This document shows, one piece after another, positions 21,559 through 32,015 of a stretch of DNA of 64,000 bases. The notes under the pieces are model-generated. The model had not been told where the DNA came from. It saw only the letters and a list, made by a program, of their open reading frames with translations, and ran no database searches. The stretch comes from Lithobates sylvaticus (lineage: Eukaryota > Chordata > Amphibia > Anura > Ranidae). Location of the stretch: the NCBI GenBank assembly GCA_028564925.1, contig CM053031.1, forward strand, positions 167,106,584 to 167,170,583, written 5' to 3'. A program made the position numbers and the translations under genes. Position 1 is the stretch's first letter. Every line of letters begins with the position of its first letter.

Positions 21559-24500
21559 TTACTGCTGAGACAGAGGGGTATCCTTCCAGAAGGAATTTTC
21601 AATATCCAGCCAAGGCTGCCAGATCTTATAAAATTTCTTTGTGCAGGCCCTTCCCTTATAAATTAGTTTAAAGATTGGTACGACCTTATTTATCATACGG
21701 TACAACAGTTGAATACTGCGGATACACTCTTCCATTGTAGTAATATACATTTTCTAGCATAAAAGAGTATCATGCGGACAAGGGTCCGTTTGTGGGTTCT
21801 GGGTATGTGGTCATTAAGAATGCCTAGGAGACCCACCTCACCAGTGAGGGGAATCACTAGGCGTAACGTGTTTTCAAAAAAAGAGAATAGGTCCACCCAG
21901 AACCCAGAGAGAACCGGGCAGGACCAAAACATATGTGCATAACCAGCATTAGTACAATTACATCTAGGGCAGGAGGCCCCATAATCATATCCCATGCGGG
22001 CCAGGCGGGCCGGCGTATAGTGGAGTTGGTGTATGAATTTGAACTCTACATATCGGTCATTAGACCCAACAATGTCTAAAAAACAGGCCTCAGAGGCCTC
22101 CTCCCACCCCTCCTCTGAAAGCCCAGGGATATCGACCATCCACTTCCGCTGTGCAATCCGAAAGGGGGAATTCCCTCCCGTCTGCAGTCGGGAGTAGATG
22201 GTCGTGACTAGTTTTGTAATGTCAGGGCATGACAGCAGTGCCTCGAGCGGAGATTCTGCGAGCTCCAGGGTTAGACCATGAAATTGCGCATGGACAGTGT
22301 GTTGTATGAGAAGGTATTTGAAGTAGAATTTATTTGATATTTCACTTTTAGCTTTTAAAACTTCAAAAGAGATAAATTCAGTAAATGAGAAAAATGTGGG
22401 CGGCATGGGTAATGCCCAGCCGTGTCCACCACAATGCATCAGGGTGACCCATGAGCTCCAGAAAATTAGGGTTATGCCATAGGGGGGTTTTCGGTGAGAT
22501 CCCCCCCATTTCTGAAATTATCTTGTTCCCTTCATGCCAGGCCAACCAACTTATTTCTATCAGGGAACCACAGGAGCATCATTTTGGTAAAGATCTATGC
22601 ACAATATCTATAAGTGGGGTCCCTGGGCCAGCAAAGGCCTGTAGTAGATAGGTGGAGCAGGATGTAGAGGCCTCCTGGAACCATTCATAGACATAAGTTA
22701 GCTGGGCGGCTATAAAATAGTGTCTCAAGTTCGGGCAGGCCAATCCCCCTTCCCCCTTAGGAGCCTGGAGGGAAGCCTTCGCTATTCTGGGATTAGCCTC
22801 CTGCCAGAGGAAGGTGGATAGTAACAAATCAATTCTTTTGAAAAGTTTTTTTGTAGAGGAAGATAGGAGATGCCCTAAAGGCATATAAAAATTTAGGTAG
22901 GTATATCATTTTAAATATGTTCACCCGCCCTATCAGATTTAAAGGTAGTGAGGCCCAAGTTTGCAACCTGGTCTCCATGTGTGCCACAATTGGGGCAATG
23001 TTGAGAGATTCAAAAAGGGACAAATCCGCATTAATGTAAATGCCCAGATATTTAAATGTGGACTTGACAGACAATTTAGAGTGAGATAGGTAAATATAGT
23101 CCTGTTTGGGGCCTATGGGAAAAGCAACAGACTTATCCCAGCCCACCTTTAGTCCCGAGACCTTCCCGAACTCCTCCACCACTTCCATTAAAGATTTGAA
23201 GGACTGTTTTGTGCCATCAAGGTATATTAGCGCATCATCACCGTATAATGATATCTTTTCTGTAAGATTACCATAGCAGATGCCGCCCACCGACGCCGTC
23301 TGCCGCACCGCCAGAGCCAAAGGCTCTATGTCTAGCGCGAACAGGAGCGGCGAGAGTGGGCAGCCCTGTCGTGTTCCCCTGTGTAGAGAAAAGACATCCC
23401 ATACATCCTTGTTAGTACATATTCTCGCCCTGGGATTAGTGTATAGAAAGCAAACCCATTTAATAAATTGGTGACTAAAACCCATACGGTGCATGGTTTC
23501 CCACAGAAAGGCCCAATTCACAGTATCAAAGGCCTTCAATACGTCAAGTGATAGCACTAGGCCACTTTTATGCCCAGTGTCAGCTCTATGGATATGTATG
23601 AACAGTCGTCTAATGTTATCGTATGTACTCTTTCCAGGCATGAATCCAGTCTGGTCCCTATGGATAAGATGTAGGATAACATTTGCAGTCTAACTGCCAG
23701 TACTTTGGCCAATATCTTAACATCGCTATTCAGTAAGGAGATTGGACGGTATGAGCCGCATTGCAATGTATCTTTATCGGGCTTGGGAATTACCACAATC
23801 AGGGCTTCGCACATGGAGGAGGGGAGAGTGCACTCCTCCATTGCCCGCCCGAACTGAGAGTGTAATTTCTGTGCCAAGTCTTTAGCATAGTGTTTGTACC
23901 ATCAGCGGGCAGGCCATCCAATCCTGGAGTTTTATTCGGGGGGAGTGAGTATATGGCAGTTGTGATTTCGTCTACTGTCAGAGGGTCGTTTAAAATAGAG
24001 TTATGTGAGTCATCCAGTACAGGGAGTTGGAGAGATTCAAAGAAACCCAGAGTTTCCCATTCAGGCGGAGGGTACTGGGATGAATATAGGTCCTCATAAA
24101 AGGGCTTAAAAGTAAGATTAATGGGCGTGGGGTCTGATGTGATGGAACCATCTGGCACACGAATTTGCGGAATAGTCCTATCAACATAATCCGTGCGGGA
24201 GAGATATGCTAACATCTTACCATTTTTACCACTATGTTCAAGCAACCTGGCCATCAAATACATCTGTTGTTTCTGCGTTGCATCTACCCTGTGGAGATCC
24301 AGGGCCCTGTGCGCCCCCACCAGGACCCCATGGGAGTCCAGGGTGGGAGACGCAGAATAGCAGAATATTGGGCCCTAGCAGTCTCCAAAGAGGACTCCAG
24401 GGCCAAAAGAGTGGCCTGGAGTGTTTTTTTTGTGTCTAGTGGTATTAGAGATGTAGGACCCCCTCGCCGTCGCCTTAAAGGCGTCCCACGTGGGGCCAGG

Positions 24501-25366
24501 GGAGGCTGATCCTTTATTATCCGAACAAAAGTGGGACATATCCTGTGCGACCGGGTCCTGTACTTCGGGGGTGGAGATCCAGCATGGGCTGAGTCTCCAC
24601 TGCCGAAAAGAGGGTCGGTGACCAAACACTAAATCTATCTTAAGAGCTGAGTGGTCCGAGATTGTCTGTGAAAGGTAAGCGACCAACTTAACATAAGGCA
24701 CCATATCAGGGGTTCCCAGGGCATAGTCCAGCCTAGAAAGAGTACAATACGTTATGGATTGACAGGAGTATTCTTTTGTCAGCGGATGGTCATGCCGCCA
24801 AAGGTCAACGTAACCAAAGGAGGCACACCATTGGCTAAATAACTTGGATTCATATTGGAGGGGCTTCAGTCTGTCCAGACCGGGGTCCAGGACAGAATTG
24901 AAGTCCCCCAACACAAGGGTAGGCAGACCTGGCAACTTAGACAACTGTAAACTTAAATCAGTAAAGACTGCAGCCGTGACGGGGGGGGGGGGGCATATAC
25001 CACCACTAAAAGCAATGGGGTAGCGTGGATTTTACACAATAAAAAAACATACCGACCCCTGGGGTCGAGAATTACTTGGTCACATTAGAAAGGGAGTCCC
25101 TTTCTTATGAGAACAGAGACCCCCCTAGCATAATTAGAATACGTGGAGTGATACCCTTGTAACACCCAGTGTTTTTTTAAAGCAAGTATTTTGGAGCCTA
25201 GGAGATGTGTCTCCTGTAGGCATAGTATCTGTGGCCTATGCGGTTTGAGAAAGTCAAATAGGGAGGCCCTTTTAAATTTAGAATTTAACCCCCGGACATT
25301 CCAGGAGATGCATGTAATCACAGATATGGCGGGGGGTTGAAAAGGGGCCCATATATGGTGGCACAA
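21559..25366 (-). pseudogene. LINE ORF2 (endonuclease plus reverse transcriptase), many frame breaks
   Basis: Pieces of one ORF2 are spread over several frames. 25366-25085 holds the endonuclease start (CISWNVRGLNSKFKRA, LQETHLLG). 24944-24375 holds LVLGDFNSVLDPGLD, LSRLDYALG and ISDHSALKIDL. 24320-23799 holds the linker and NKTPGLDGLPADG. 23877-23557 holds VIPKPDKD and SYRPISLLNSDVKIL. 23641-22829 holds the RT core (GKSTYDNIRRLF, LDVLKAFDTVNW, GTRQGCPLSPLLFALDIEP and the active site YGDD in LYGDDALIYL). 22884-22579, 22439-21693 and 21750-21559 hold the C-terminal part with CPRCNCTNAGYAHMFWSCP. Frame comparison gives at least six frame changes and at least one in-frame stop. A run of 14 Gs near 24980 lies inside the endonuclease region. 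Confidence 0.87.
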
Positions 25367-25860
25367 AGCAGACAGTTGTCACCGGCACGACTGCAAGCTA
25401 GCACTGGGGGGGAGCGGAAGAAAAAGAGTACCCATGCACACAAACACGCAACAAAGATTCCGAGGATACACACATACCTTTACACATACATTACCAGTTG
25501 AAATCCACATTGATTTTGTTGTTACCCCTGCCGTGCCCCAAGAACAAGGGGCCGGCTTTGTCCGGAAACTTCTAGTAGACACTAGGAACATGACCAATAC
25601 AGGCAAGTCAGCAAACAACTTCGATCAGTCAACGATCAGGGGTGAACAAAACTGCAGCAACTCAATCTTCTACGTGAAGATCTGTAACCTCTTGTCGAGC
25701 TGTAGAATAAGGTACCTGCCGTAGGTACATAAACCCCCCGATTGGGGGCGAAGAAAAGAGAATAAAGTGGCAGTATAGCCAGTGCGGGGCGGGGTACCCC
25801 AATCAGGTTGCAGGTAGTCGGTCAGATGCACGGCCTGGTTGGTGCAGGGATTCGTACCAG

Positions 25861-26940
25861 GAAAGTGCAGTAGCAGGGTTTTGGAAAAAATGCACCTGGC
25901 CCTGGTGGACGACTCTTAGCGTCGCAGGAAATTGCATGGAGTATTGTATGGTCTTCTCTCTCAACTTCTGTTTAACATGTTGATACTTGGCTCTCGCAGC
26001 ACAGACTGCTGGGGAGTAATCTGGGAAGAGCGATACCGATGCGTTGTTAATTTATTTTCAGGCTTCCCTTTATGCGGGCAGCCCTCAGGATAGCGTCCCT
26101 GTCCCTGTAGTTTAGGAGACGGATAACCATGGTGCAAGGGGGGTTGCCAGCAGGGAGCGGTCTCCCAGGGACCCTGTGGGCCCGTTCAATCACAAAACAT
26201 GGGGATAGGCAGTCTTTGCCAAATTCCTGGGTAAACCAGCATTCTAAGAAGGATACCGAGTCCGCACCCTCGACCCATTCTAGTAGGCCCACCAGGCGCA
26301 GGTTGTTCCTGCGTAGACGATTTTCCAAATCGTCGATCTTATCTGCTAACGATTGAATTCTAGTGCCATGGGTTTTCAATACAGACAGGGCCGGGCCTAC
26401 AGTGTCTTCCAGGTCACTGATGCGGCGTTCTGTCTCAGAGACCCGGTCCCTGACCTTATGCATGTCCTGGTGCATTATAGTAATGTCCAGCTTTAGTTCC
26501 TCTACTTCCCCCATGATATCAGAGTGGTTTACCTTCAGGATTTTCAGGACATCAAGCAGGGTAGGCTCCGGTTCCAGTCCGTCCTCGAGACCATCGTCGC
26601 TGGGAGCAGGGTGGGCCGAAGGTGCTGAGGGGGCTGAAGTCCCAGGGGATGGTGGTGATGAGGGGTCCGGTTCCTCACCGAAGAGCTCCGGTGTAGAGGA
26701 GAGAGGCGCTTGCATCATGGTGGAGCGGCAGCCATCTTGGGAGGAGCGCGTGGTAATGTTCATCCTGACCGGGGGCTGTTTTATCCCTTTCTTCCTCCCA
26801 TCCACCAAAATTCTTCCGTGGATGGATAGCAGGGTCTCTCTTGGGTGAAGTTTTGGGTCGATTGGCTTGGCAGGTTTGCAGGATTGCGGAGGATTGTGCA
26901 GAGGGATCTCGGAGCTGCTGTGAGAAACGTCTGCGCACAT
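25861..26940 (-). pseudogene. LINE ORF1 protein (coiled coil plus RRM), one frame break near its C terminus
   Basis: The longest frame starts at 26940. An internal Met at 26763 (MNITTRSSQDG) is an alternative start, and I cannot decide between them. An acidic, Pro/Ser-rich head is followed by a coiled coil (about EVEELKLDITIMHQDM to KIDDLENRL), the RRM start RRNNLRLVGLLEWVEG and the C-terminal block VIERAHRVPGRPLP...MVIRLLNYRDRDAIL. The frame ends at 26047. The C-terminal domain continues in another frame to about 25861 (SLFPDYSPAV, QFPATLRVVHQGQVHFF). It is an RNA-binding partner of the ORF2 below it. Confidence 0.83.
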
Positions 26941-27044
26941 GCTGCGTCAGACCACGCCCTTCCTGGACATTGTTCTTATTATTATTTTTATTGTCTGATC
27001 CTTTTAACTTGACAGAAGCGCTGCTAATGATAAATGACATCTAA

Positions 27045-27330
27045 AGATTTTATGATTTAGAAGTTGTATTTATCATAAGAGAGGATATTGTGGTTTTATA
27101 GTAAGCAGCTGCTATAGGGAAACCTATTTTTTATATGTGTTTAATTTTTGTATTTTCATAAATTTTTCATTCCATTGCGCTGAGATAAGCAGATAGTGGC
27201 ATTTGTTGCACCTATCGTTTTTTCTCCTTTACTTATAAGAAGAATTTAATTACACAAAAAAAGTAAACTGAAATGAATGATAAACCGCATTTGTTCTAAA
27301 AAAATAAAAATAAAAAAAATAAAACATATA
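27045..27330. other. AT-rich stretch, nothing recognised
   Basis: Short AT-rich segment between the minus-strand LINE and a TTAA-bordered repeat end. No coding frame or repeat structure was seen. Confidence 0.4.
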
Positions 27331-27790
27331 TTAAAGTGGATGTAAACCCGAAATGTATTTATTTTTTTATTGACTTTTTGATGTCACAATGTAGAGAATA
27401 AGATTTCCTATCATCTGTGCCCAGTCTTGCCACACAGAGTTAATACAGCTCTGAGCAATCCTCTTTTATTGTTCAGTGGGATAAATCTTGACAAACGGAG
27501 AAAAACGTTGTCAAAACCTCCCCCTTGCTTGGAGTGACAGGTTATTTACATATCTCATGCACTAGCCTAAGACAGGCACATCCTGTGTAAAAAGTTCACA
27601 ATTCACATCCTCCCTCCCCTCCAGCTCTCCCAGGATTGGCTGCCTTTACTGTGTTTTGACTGGATGTTTCTCATCATGGGGTGTGATCCACGGATCAGGG
27701 TGACGAGGAAATGTATGCTGCAGTGAACAGCCAGCAGAATATACACAGACCATTTAGACGCTGCTTGCTGTCTTATAAACATTACCAATT
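27331..27790. repeat. End of a TTAA-bordered repeat (TTAAAGTGGATGTAAACCC)
   Basis: The sequence starts TTAAAGTGGATGTAAACCC. The reverse complement of this end occurs at 35661-35679, where GGGTTTACATCCACTTTAA closes a repeat. TTAA borders suggest piggyBac-type mobilisation. Whether the two ends belong to one element split by nested insertions or to two copies is not resolved. Confidence 0.5.
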
Positions 27791-28412
27791 GTACCTTGAG
27801 AAAATACAAAAAACTCCCTGACCAGATTCTTAATCACAGCAGCAAAAAGAGTGATACCGAGGCACTGGAGGAGTGCCACCGCCTACACAATCAAGGAGTG
27901 GCTGGAAGAGATAATCTCCTCAGAGGTATGGAGGAGATCAGAGCAACAGCACAAGGGAACACAGGAAATTTCAATAAACTCTGGCAACCATGGACCATTT
28001 TTAAATATTCTGATTCCTATGCCATTTTCACATAGAGATAGACCTCTTAAACAGAGAAACTTGAGTAGTTAACATGTTTCTTACTTATTCTTCCTTTTTT
28101 CTTTTCTTTCACTTCTCTTATTCTTTTCATTTCTAAGGGCATCCCTTGGAGGCCCACAAATAAATTTCATTCCTCTTCTTAAACCAAAATAACAGATTTT
28201 TTCTATACAATTCAGAGTGTTTCTAAATAGAATACCATGTAATGACTGGCTGATGACGAAGTCATCTTGTTGATTTTACTAGTAAATACTCTACTACTGA
28301 ATTCAATTGTACAATGTTATATATTTTTATATGATATTTCTGTACAAATGTAAGTATGATTGTACAAATGTTATTTTTAAGCCTTAATAAAAGCTTATGG
28401 TTTTTAAAAAAA
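27791..28412 (+). mobile_element. L1/Tx1-type LINE 3' fragment
   Basis: A very short 5'-truncated copy. The reading frame around 27860-28000 contains pieces typical of the ORF2 C terminus (EWLEEIISSEVWR in one frame, NFNKLWQPWTIF in another), so at least one frameshift is present. A 3' UTR and an AATAAA near 28386, followed by an A-rich tail, end it. Confidence 0.65.
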
Positions 28413-28896
28413 AGAATATAGACAGACAAGTGATTTAGGGGAGATGTATGTAGTCAGAGCTTGGCAGAGTAGAACATCCAGTGATCTGATGATTGTTATA
28501 GTGCAGTGTGTGTGTGTGAGATCACCTGATCACAGTTGCAACATTCCTTTCCATCACCAGGATTTGTTATGTGGGGGAGGGGTGGATTTCTCACTTTTTA
28601 TAATTACACCCAGTAAGGCTGAATGAGCTTAGGGCCAGTTCACACCACTGCGCTGTGCGAGATCGCATGTGATTCTCACGGCACTGCAAATCACATGCAA
28701 TGTCTGTGCAGTGCGATTTGAGCCATACTATCTACACCGCATTCGGACCAAACTCGCACAGGACCCTTTTTTTGGTCCGCACCAGAATCGCATGGGAGTT
28801 CACACCTATGCGATCCGATTCATGTCCTAACTGTCAGTTCGCAGTGCGATATGCGAGCTGAAATGGGGGTGTTGTTAAAGGGGTTGTACAGAGCAC

Positions 28897-30350
28897 AAAA
28901 TCAAAAGTGCTAATTTTAAAGGCTTATATGCATGTTATTGTCAGAAAAAGTGTTTGGGGACCTGGGTCCTGCCCCAGGGGACATGTATCAATGCAAAAAA
29001 TTTTTTTAAAAGCGTCCGTTTTTTCAGGAGCAGTGATTTTAATAATGCTTAATGTGAAACAATAAAAGTGTAATATTCCTTTAAATTTCGTACCTGGGGG
29101 GTGTGTATAGTATGCCTGTGAAGGGGCGCATGTTTCCCGTGCTTAGAACTGTCCCTGCACAAAGTGTCATTTTTGCAGGAAAAAAAGCTATTTAAAATCA
29201 CTCGCGGCTAATGAATTGCCAGCTCCCGTAATACAGAGAACAGTCATTCATTGAAAGTCATTGATAAAAATAAAAAATAAAAAGCACGGGGGTTCCCCCA
29301 AATTCAATTACCAGGCCCTTCAGGTCTGCTATGGATATTAAGGGGAACCCCGCTTCAAATTTAAAAAAAAAATGACGTGGGGGCCCCCCTAAATATCCAT
29401 ACCAGACCCTTCAGGTCTGGGATGGATTTTAAGGGGAACCCCGGCCCAAAAAAAATGGCGTGGGGTCCCCCTCAAAATCCATACCAGAACCTTATCCGAG
29501 CACGCAACCTGGCAGGCCGCAGGAAAAGAGGGGGGACGAGAGCGCCCCCCCCTCCTGAACCGCACCAGGCCACATGCCCTCAACATTGGGAGGGTGCTTT
29601 GGGGGTCTGTGACCCCTCAAAGCACCATGTCCCCATGTTTATGGGGACAAGGGCCTCTTCCCCACAACCCTGGCCATTGGTTGTGGGGGTCTGCGGGCGG
29701 GGGGCTTATCGGAATCTGGAAGCCCCCTTTAACAAGGGGGCCCCCAGATCCCGCCCCCCCTGTGTGAAATGGTAAGGGGGTACAAAAGTACCCCTACCAT
29801 TTCACAAAAAAAGTGACAAAAATTTTAAAAATTACAATTCTTTGACAATTCCTTTATTAAAGTCTTCTTTTATCTTCTTTCTTCTGGTCTTCCTTCTTCA
29901 TTCTTCCCCCGCCCCCCTCTGACGTCATGGGGAAAGCCATAGGGAAGTCCCCATGACGTCCCCGTGCGTCAGAGGGGGGCGGGGTCACCAGGTGGCCCCG
30001 CCCTCCGTTATAAAAGAGCTGTTCAACGCAGCGAAGCCTCACACAGCGGGAGCCTCCCATTGCGTGGAGCGGCCCGACACAGAAGAAGATGCCGGACTAG
30101 AAGACCAGAGCAAGAAGAAGCGGATCGGAGGAAGAAGAAGATAGAAGAAGAAGATGAAGAAACCGAAGGATGAAGAAAGGAAGGAGGAAGACCAGAAGAA
30201 AGAAGATGAAAGAAGATTTTAATAAAGGAATTGTCAAAGACCGTCTCCTGTCATTTTTAACATTTTTTGTCACTTTTTTGGTGAAATGGTAGGGGTACTT
30301 TTGTACCCCCTTACCATTTCACACAGGGGGGGCCGGGATCCCCCTAGTGG
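28897..30350 (+). mobile_element. Foldback hAT-type element, partial copy
   Basis: This region matches 32130-33540 of the complete foldback element closely, from AAAAGTGCTAATTTTAAAGG through the promoter-like core to the CCCCCTTACCATTTCACACA hairpin arm. Both TAGGGATGAGC ends are missing, so only one arm and the centre remain. It has no protein-coding capacity that I can support. Confidence 0.8.
29920..30226 (+). promoter_or_regulatory. Promoter-like core with downstream poly(A) signal inside the foldback element (copy 1)
   Basis: In order: a perfect CRE palindrome TGACGTCA (29920-29927), a second half-site ATGACGTC (29953-29960), a GC-box-like CCCCGCCC (about 29997-30003), a TATA box TATAAAAG (30009-30016), a purine-rich segment of about 200 bp and AATAAA (30221-30226). 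It resembles a minimal Pol II transcription unit of about 200 nt. The motifs are seen directly; activity is inferred. Confidence 0.6.
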
Positions 30351-30958
30351 TTAACCCCTTCACTACAACTGTCATTTATACAGGAATCAATTTATTTAAA
30401 TAGCATTGATTGCTGTATAAATGACAATGGTCCCAAAAATGTGTCAAAAATGTCCGATGTTTCCGCCATAATGTCGCAGTCACAATAAAAATCGCAGATC
30501 GCCGCTATTACTAGTAAAAAAAAAATATTAATAAAAATGCTATAAAACTATCCCCTATTTTGTAAACGCTATAACTTTTGCGGAAACCAATCAATAATCG
30601 CTAATTGCGATTTTTTTTACCAAAAATATGTAGAAGAATACGTATCGGCCGAAACTGAGGAAAAAAAATGTTTTTTTATATATTTTTTGGGGATATTTAT
30701 TATAGCAAAAAGCAAAAAATATTGCATTTTTTTCAAAATTGTCGCTCTATTTTTGTTTATAGCGCAAAAAATAAAAACCGCAGGGGCGATCAAATACCAC
30801 CAAAAGAAAGCTCTATTTGTGGGAAAAAAAGTACGCCAATTTTGTTTTGGAGCCACGTCGCACGACCGCGCAATTGTCAGTTAAAGCAACGCAGTGCCGA
30901 ATCGCAAAAAGGGGCCTGGTCCTTTGGCTGCCAATTGGTCCGGGGCTGAAGTGGTTAA
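30351..30958. mobile_element. TTAA-bordered MITE (piggyBac-like)
   Basis: The element starts TTAACCCCTTCACTAC and ends GGGCTGAAGTGGTTAA. The inverted ends share TTAACCMCTTCA, and the TTAA at each end is the target-site signature of piggyBac-type transposition. The interior (608 bp in all) is AT-rich and non-coding. It sits exactly at the point where the partial foldback copy stops. Confidence 0.65.
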
Positions 30959-31179
30959 AAAAAAAAAATTGCCGTTAGGGATCCTTTAAAATTGTATGAC
31001 ACTCCCCAGCAGTTCACATATGGCAGTGTGAACTGCCGTGCGAGACGGATGCGATGTGGGAACCTGCAGTGGATTCGCAGGGTTCCCGCATCACACCAGT
31101 GTGAACCGAGCTACTATTTTAACAATGATGGGAGGGTGGGGTTTTATTTTTTAAATATATTTTTTCGGAGTGCTTTTGG

Positions 31180-31680
31180 GAAAGGGGGTGGTTGGTGTCA
31201 GTGGGGCAGTGGTCGGTGGCAGTGGGGCAGTGGACGGTGTCAGTAGGCGATGTCAGTGGGGTAGTGGTCGGTGTCAGTGGACGATGTCAGTGAGGTAGTG
31301 GTCGGTGTCAGTGGACGATGTCAGTGAGGTAGTGGTCGGTGTCAGTGGACGATGTCAGTGAGGTAGTGGTCGGTGTCAGTGGACTATGTCAGTGTGAGTG
31401 GGGTAGTGGTCGGTGTCAGTGGATGATGTCAGTGGGGTAGTGGTCGGTGTCAGTGGATGATGTCAATGTCAGTGGGGTAGTGGTCGGTGTCAGTGGATGA
31501 TGTCAGTGAGGTAGTGGTCGGTATCAGCGCACGGTGTCAATGGGGCAGTGGACGGTGTCAGTGTCAGTGGGGTAATGGTCGGTGTCAGTGGGTGATGTCA
31601 GTGGGGTAGTGGTCAGTGTCAGTGGACGATGTCAGTGGGGTAGTGGTCGGTGTCAGTGGATGATGTCAGTGAGGTAGTGA
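31180..31680. repeat. Minisatellite, unit about 34 bp, interrupted
   Basis: About 14-15 imperfect copies are built from GGTAGTGGTCGGTGTCAGTG and GACGATGTCAGTG. The same repeat resumes at about 34601-34640, so the array was split by the insertion at 31681-34600. Confidence 0.85.
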
Positions 31681-32015
31681 ATTGGGGAAAAAAACTGCGC
31701 TAAATCTTGGTGAATAAAACAAAGCAGCTAACATTCAAAACAAACAAAGTCAAAAGCAATAAGCACACAAAATGTAGCGCTAATAATATACACAATATAG
31801 TGAAAGTGAATAACAATAAAGTGAAAAAAGCACATGTGACATTTGACTATGGGTAAACCCAAGATCCAAAATGATATCAAAGTGAGGACGAAATAAAAGA
31901 AACAAAACGTCCAAAGAGTGTCCAGTGAGGCACTGATATCCACGGATCTCTGTAAACAGTTCTAAGGCCAGAGCTTGTAAGAGCTGGACCAAGGTATCTT
32001 AAACAACTTGACAGA

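Larger units (their letters stand above)
21253..26990 (-). mobile_element. L1/Tx1-type LINE, decayed, minus strand
   Basis: ORF1 (about 25861-26940) and ORF2 (21559-25366) lie in the expected order on the minus strand, with a 3' UTR below 21559. The 3' end meets the tail of the plus-strand LINE at about 21252, so the two LINEs are tail to tail. Several frame breaks in ORF2 show that this copy is older than the plus-strand LINE. Boundaries are approximate, and no target-site duplication was seen. Confidence 0.82.
28629..31112. repeat. Repeat with GGGCCAGTTCACAC / GTGTGAACCGAGC ends, hosting nested elements
   Basis: The left end at about 28634 (GGGCCAGTTCACACC) and the right end near 31100 (CCAGTGTGAACCGAGC) are near-complementary, as expected of terminal inverted repeats. 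The remainder between them is GC-rich short-palindrome sequence (28640-28890 and 30975-31100). Elements at 28897-30350 and 30351-30958 appear to be inserted in it. The family is not named and boundaries are approximate. Confidence 0.45.

Noticed and set aside
26363-26848. Plus-strand Ser-rich open frame
   Set aside because: Antisense shadow of the minus-strand LINE ORF1.
29964-30173. Small Arg/Glu-rich frame downstream of the foldback promoter, also present at 33164-33361
   Set aside because: The ATG lies upstream of the TATA box, the C terminus differs between copies because of indels, and the composition follows the GAA-rich DNA. It is not supported as a protein.
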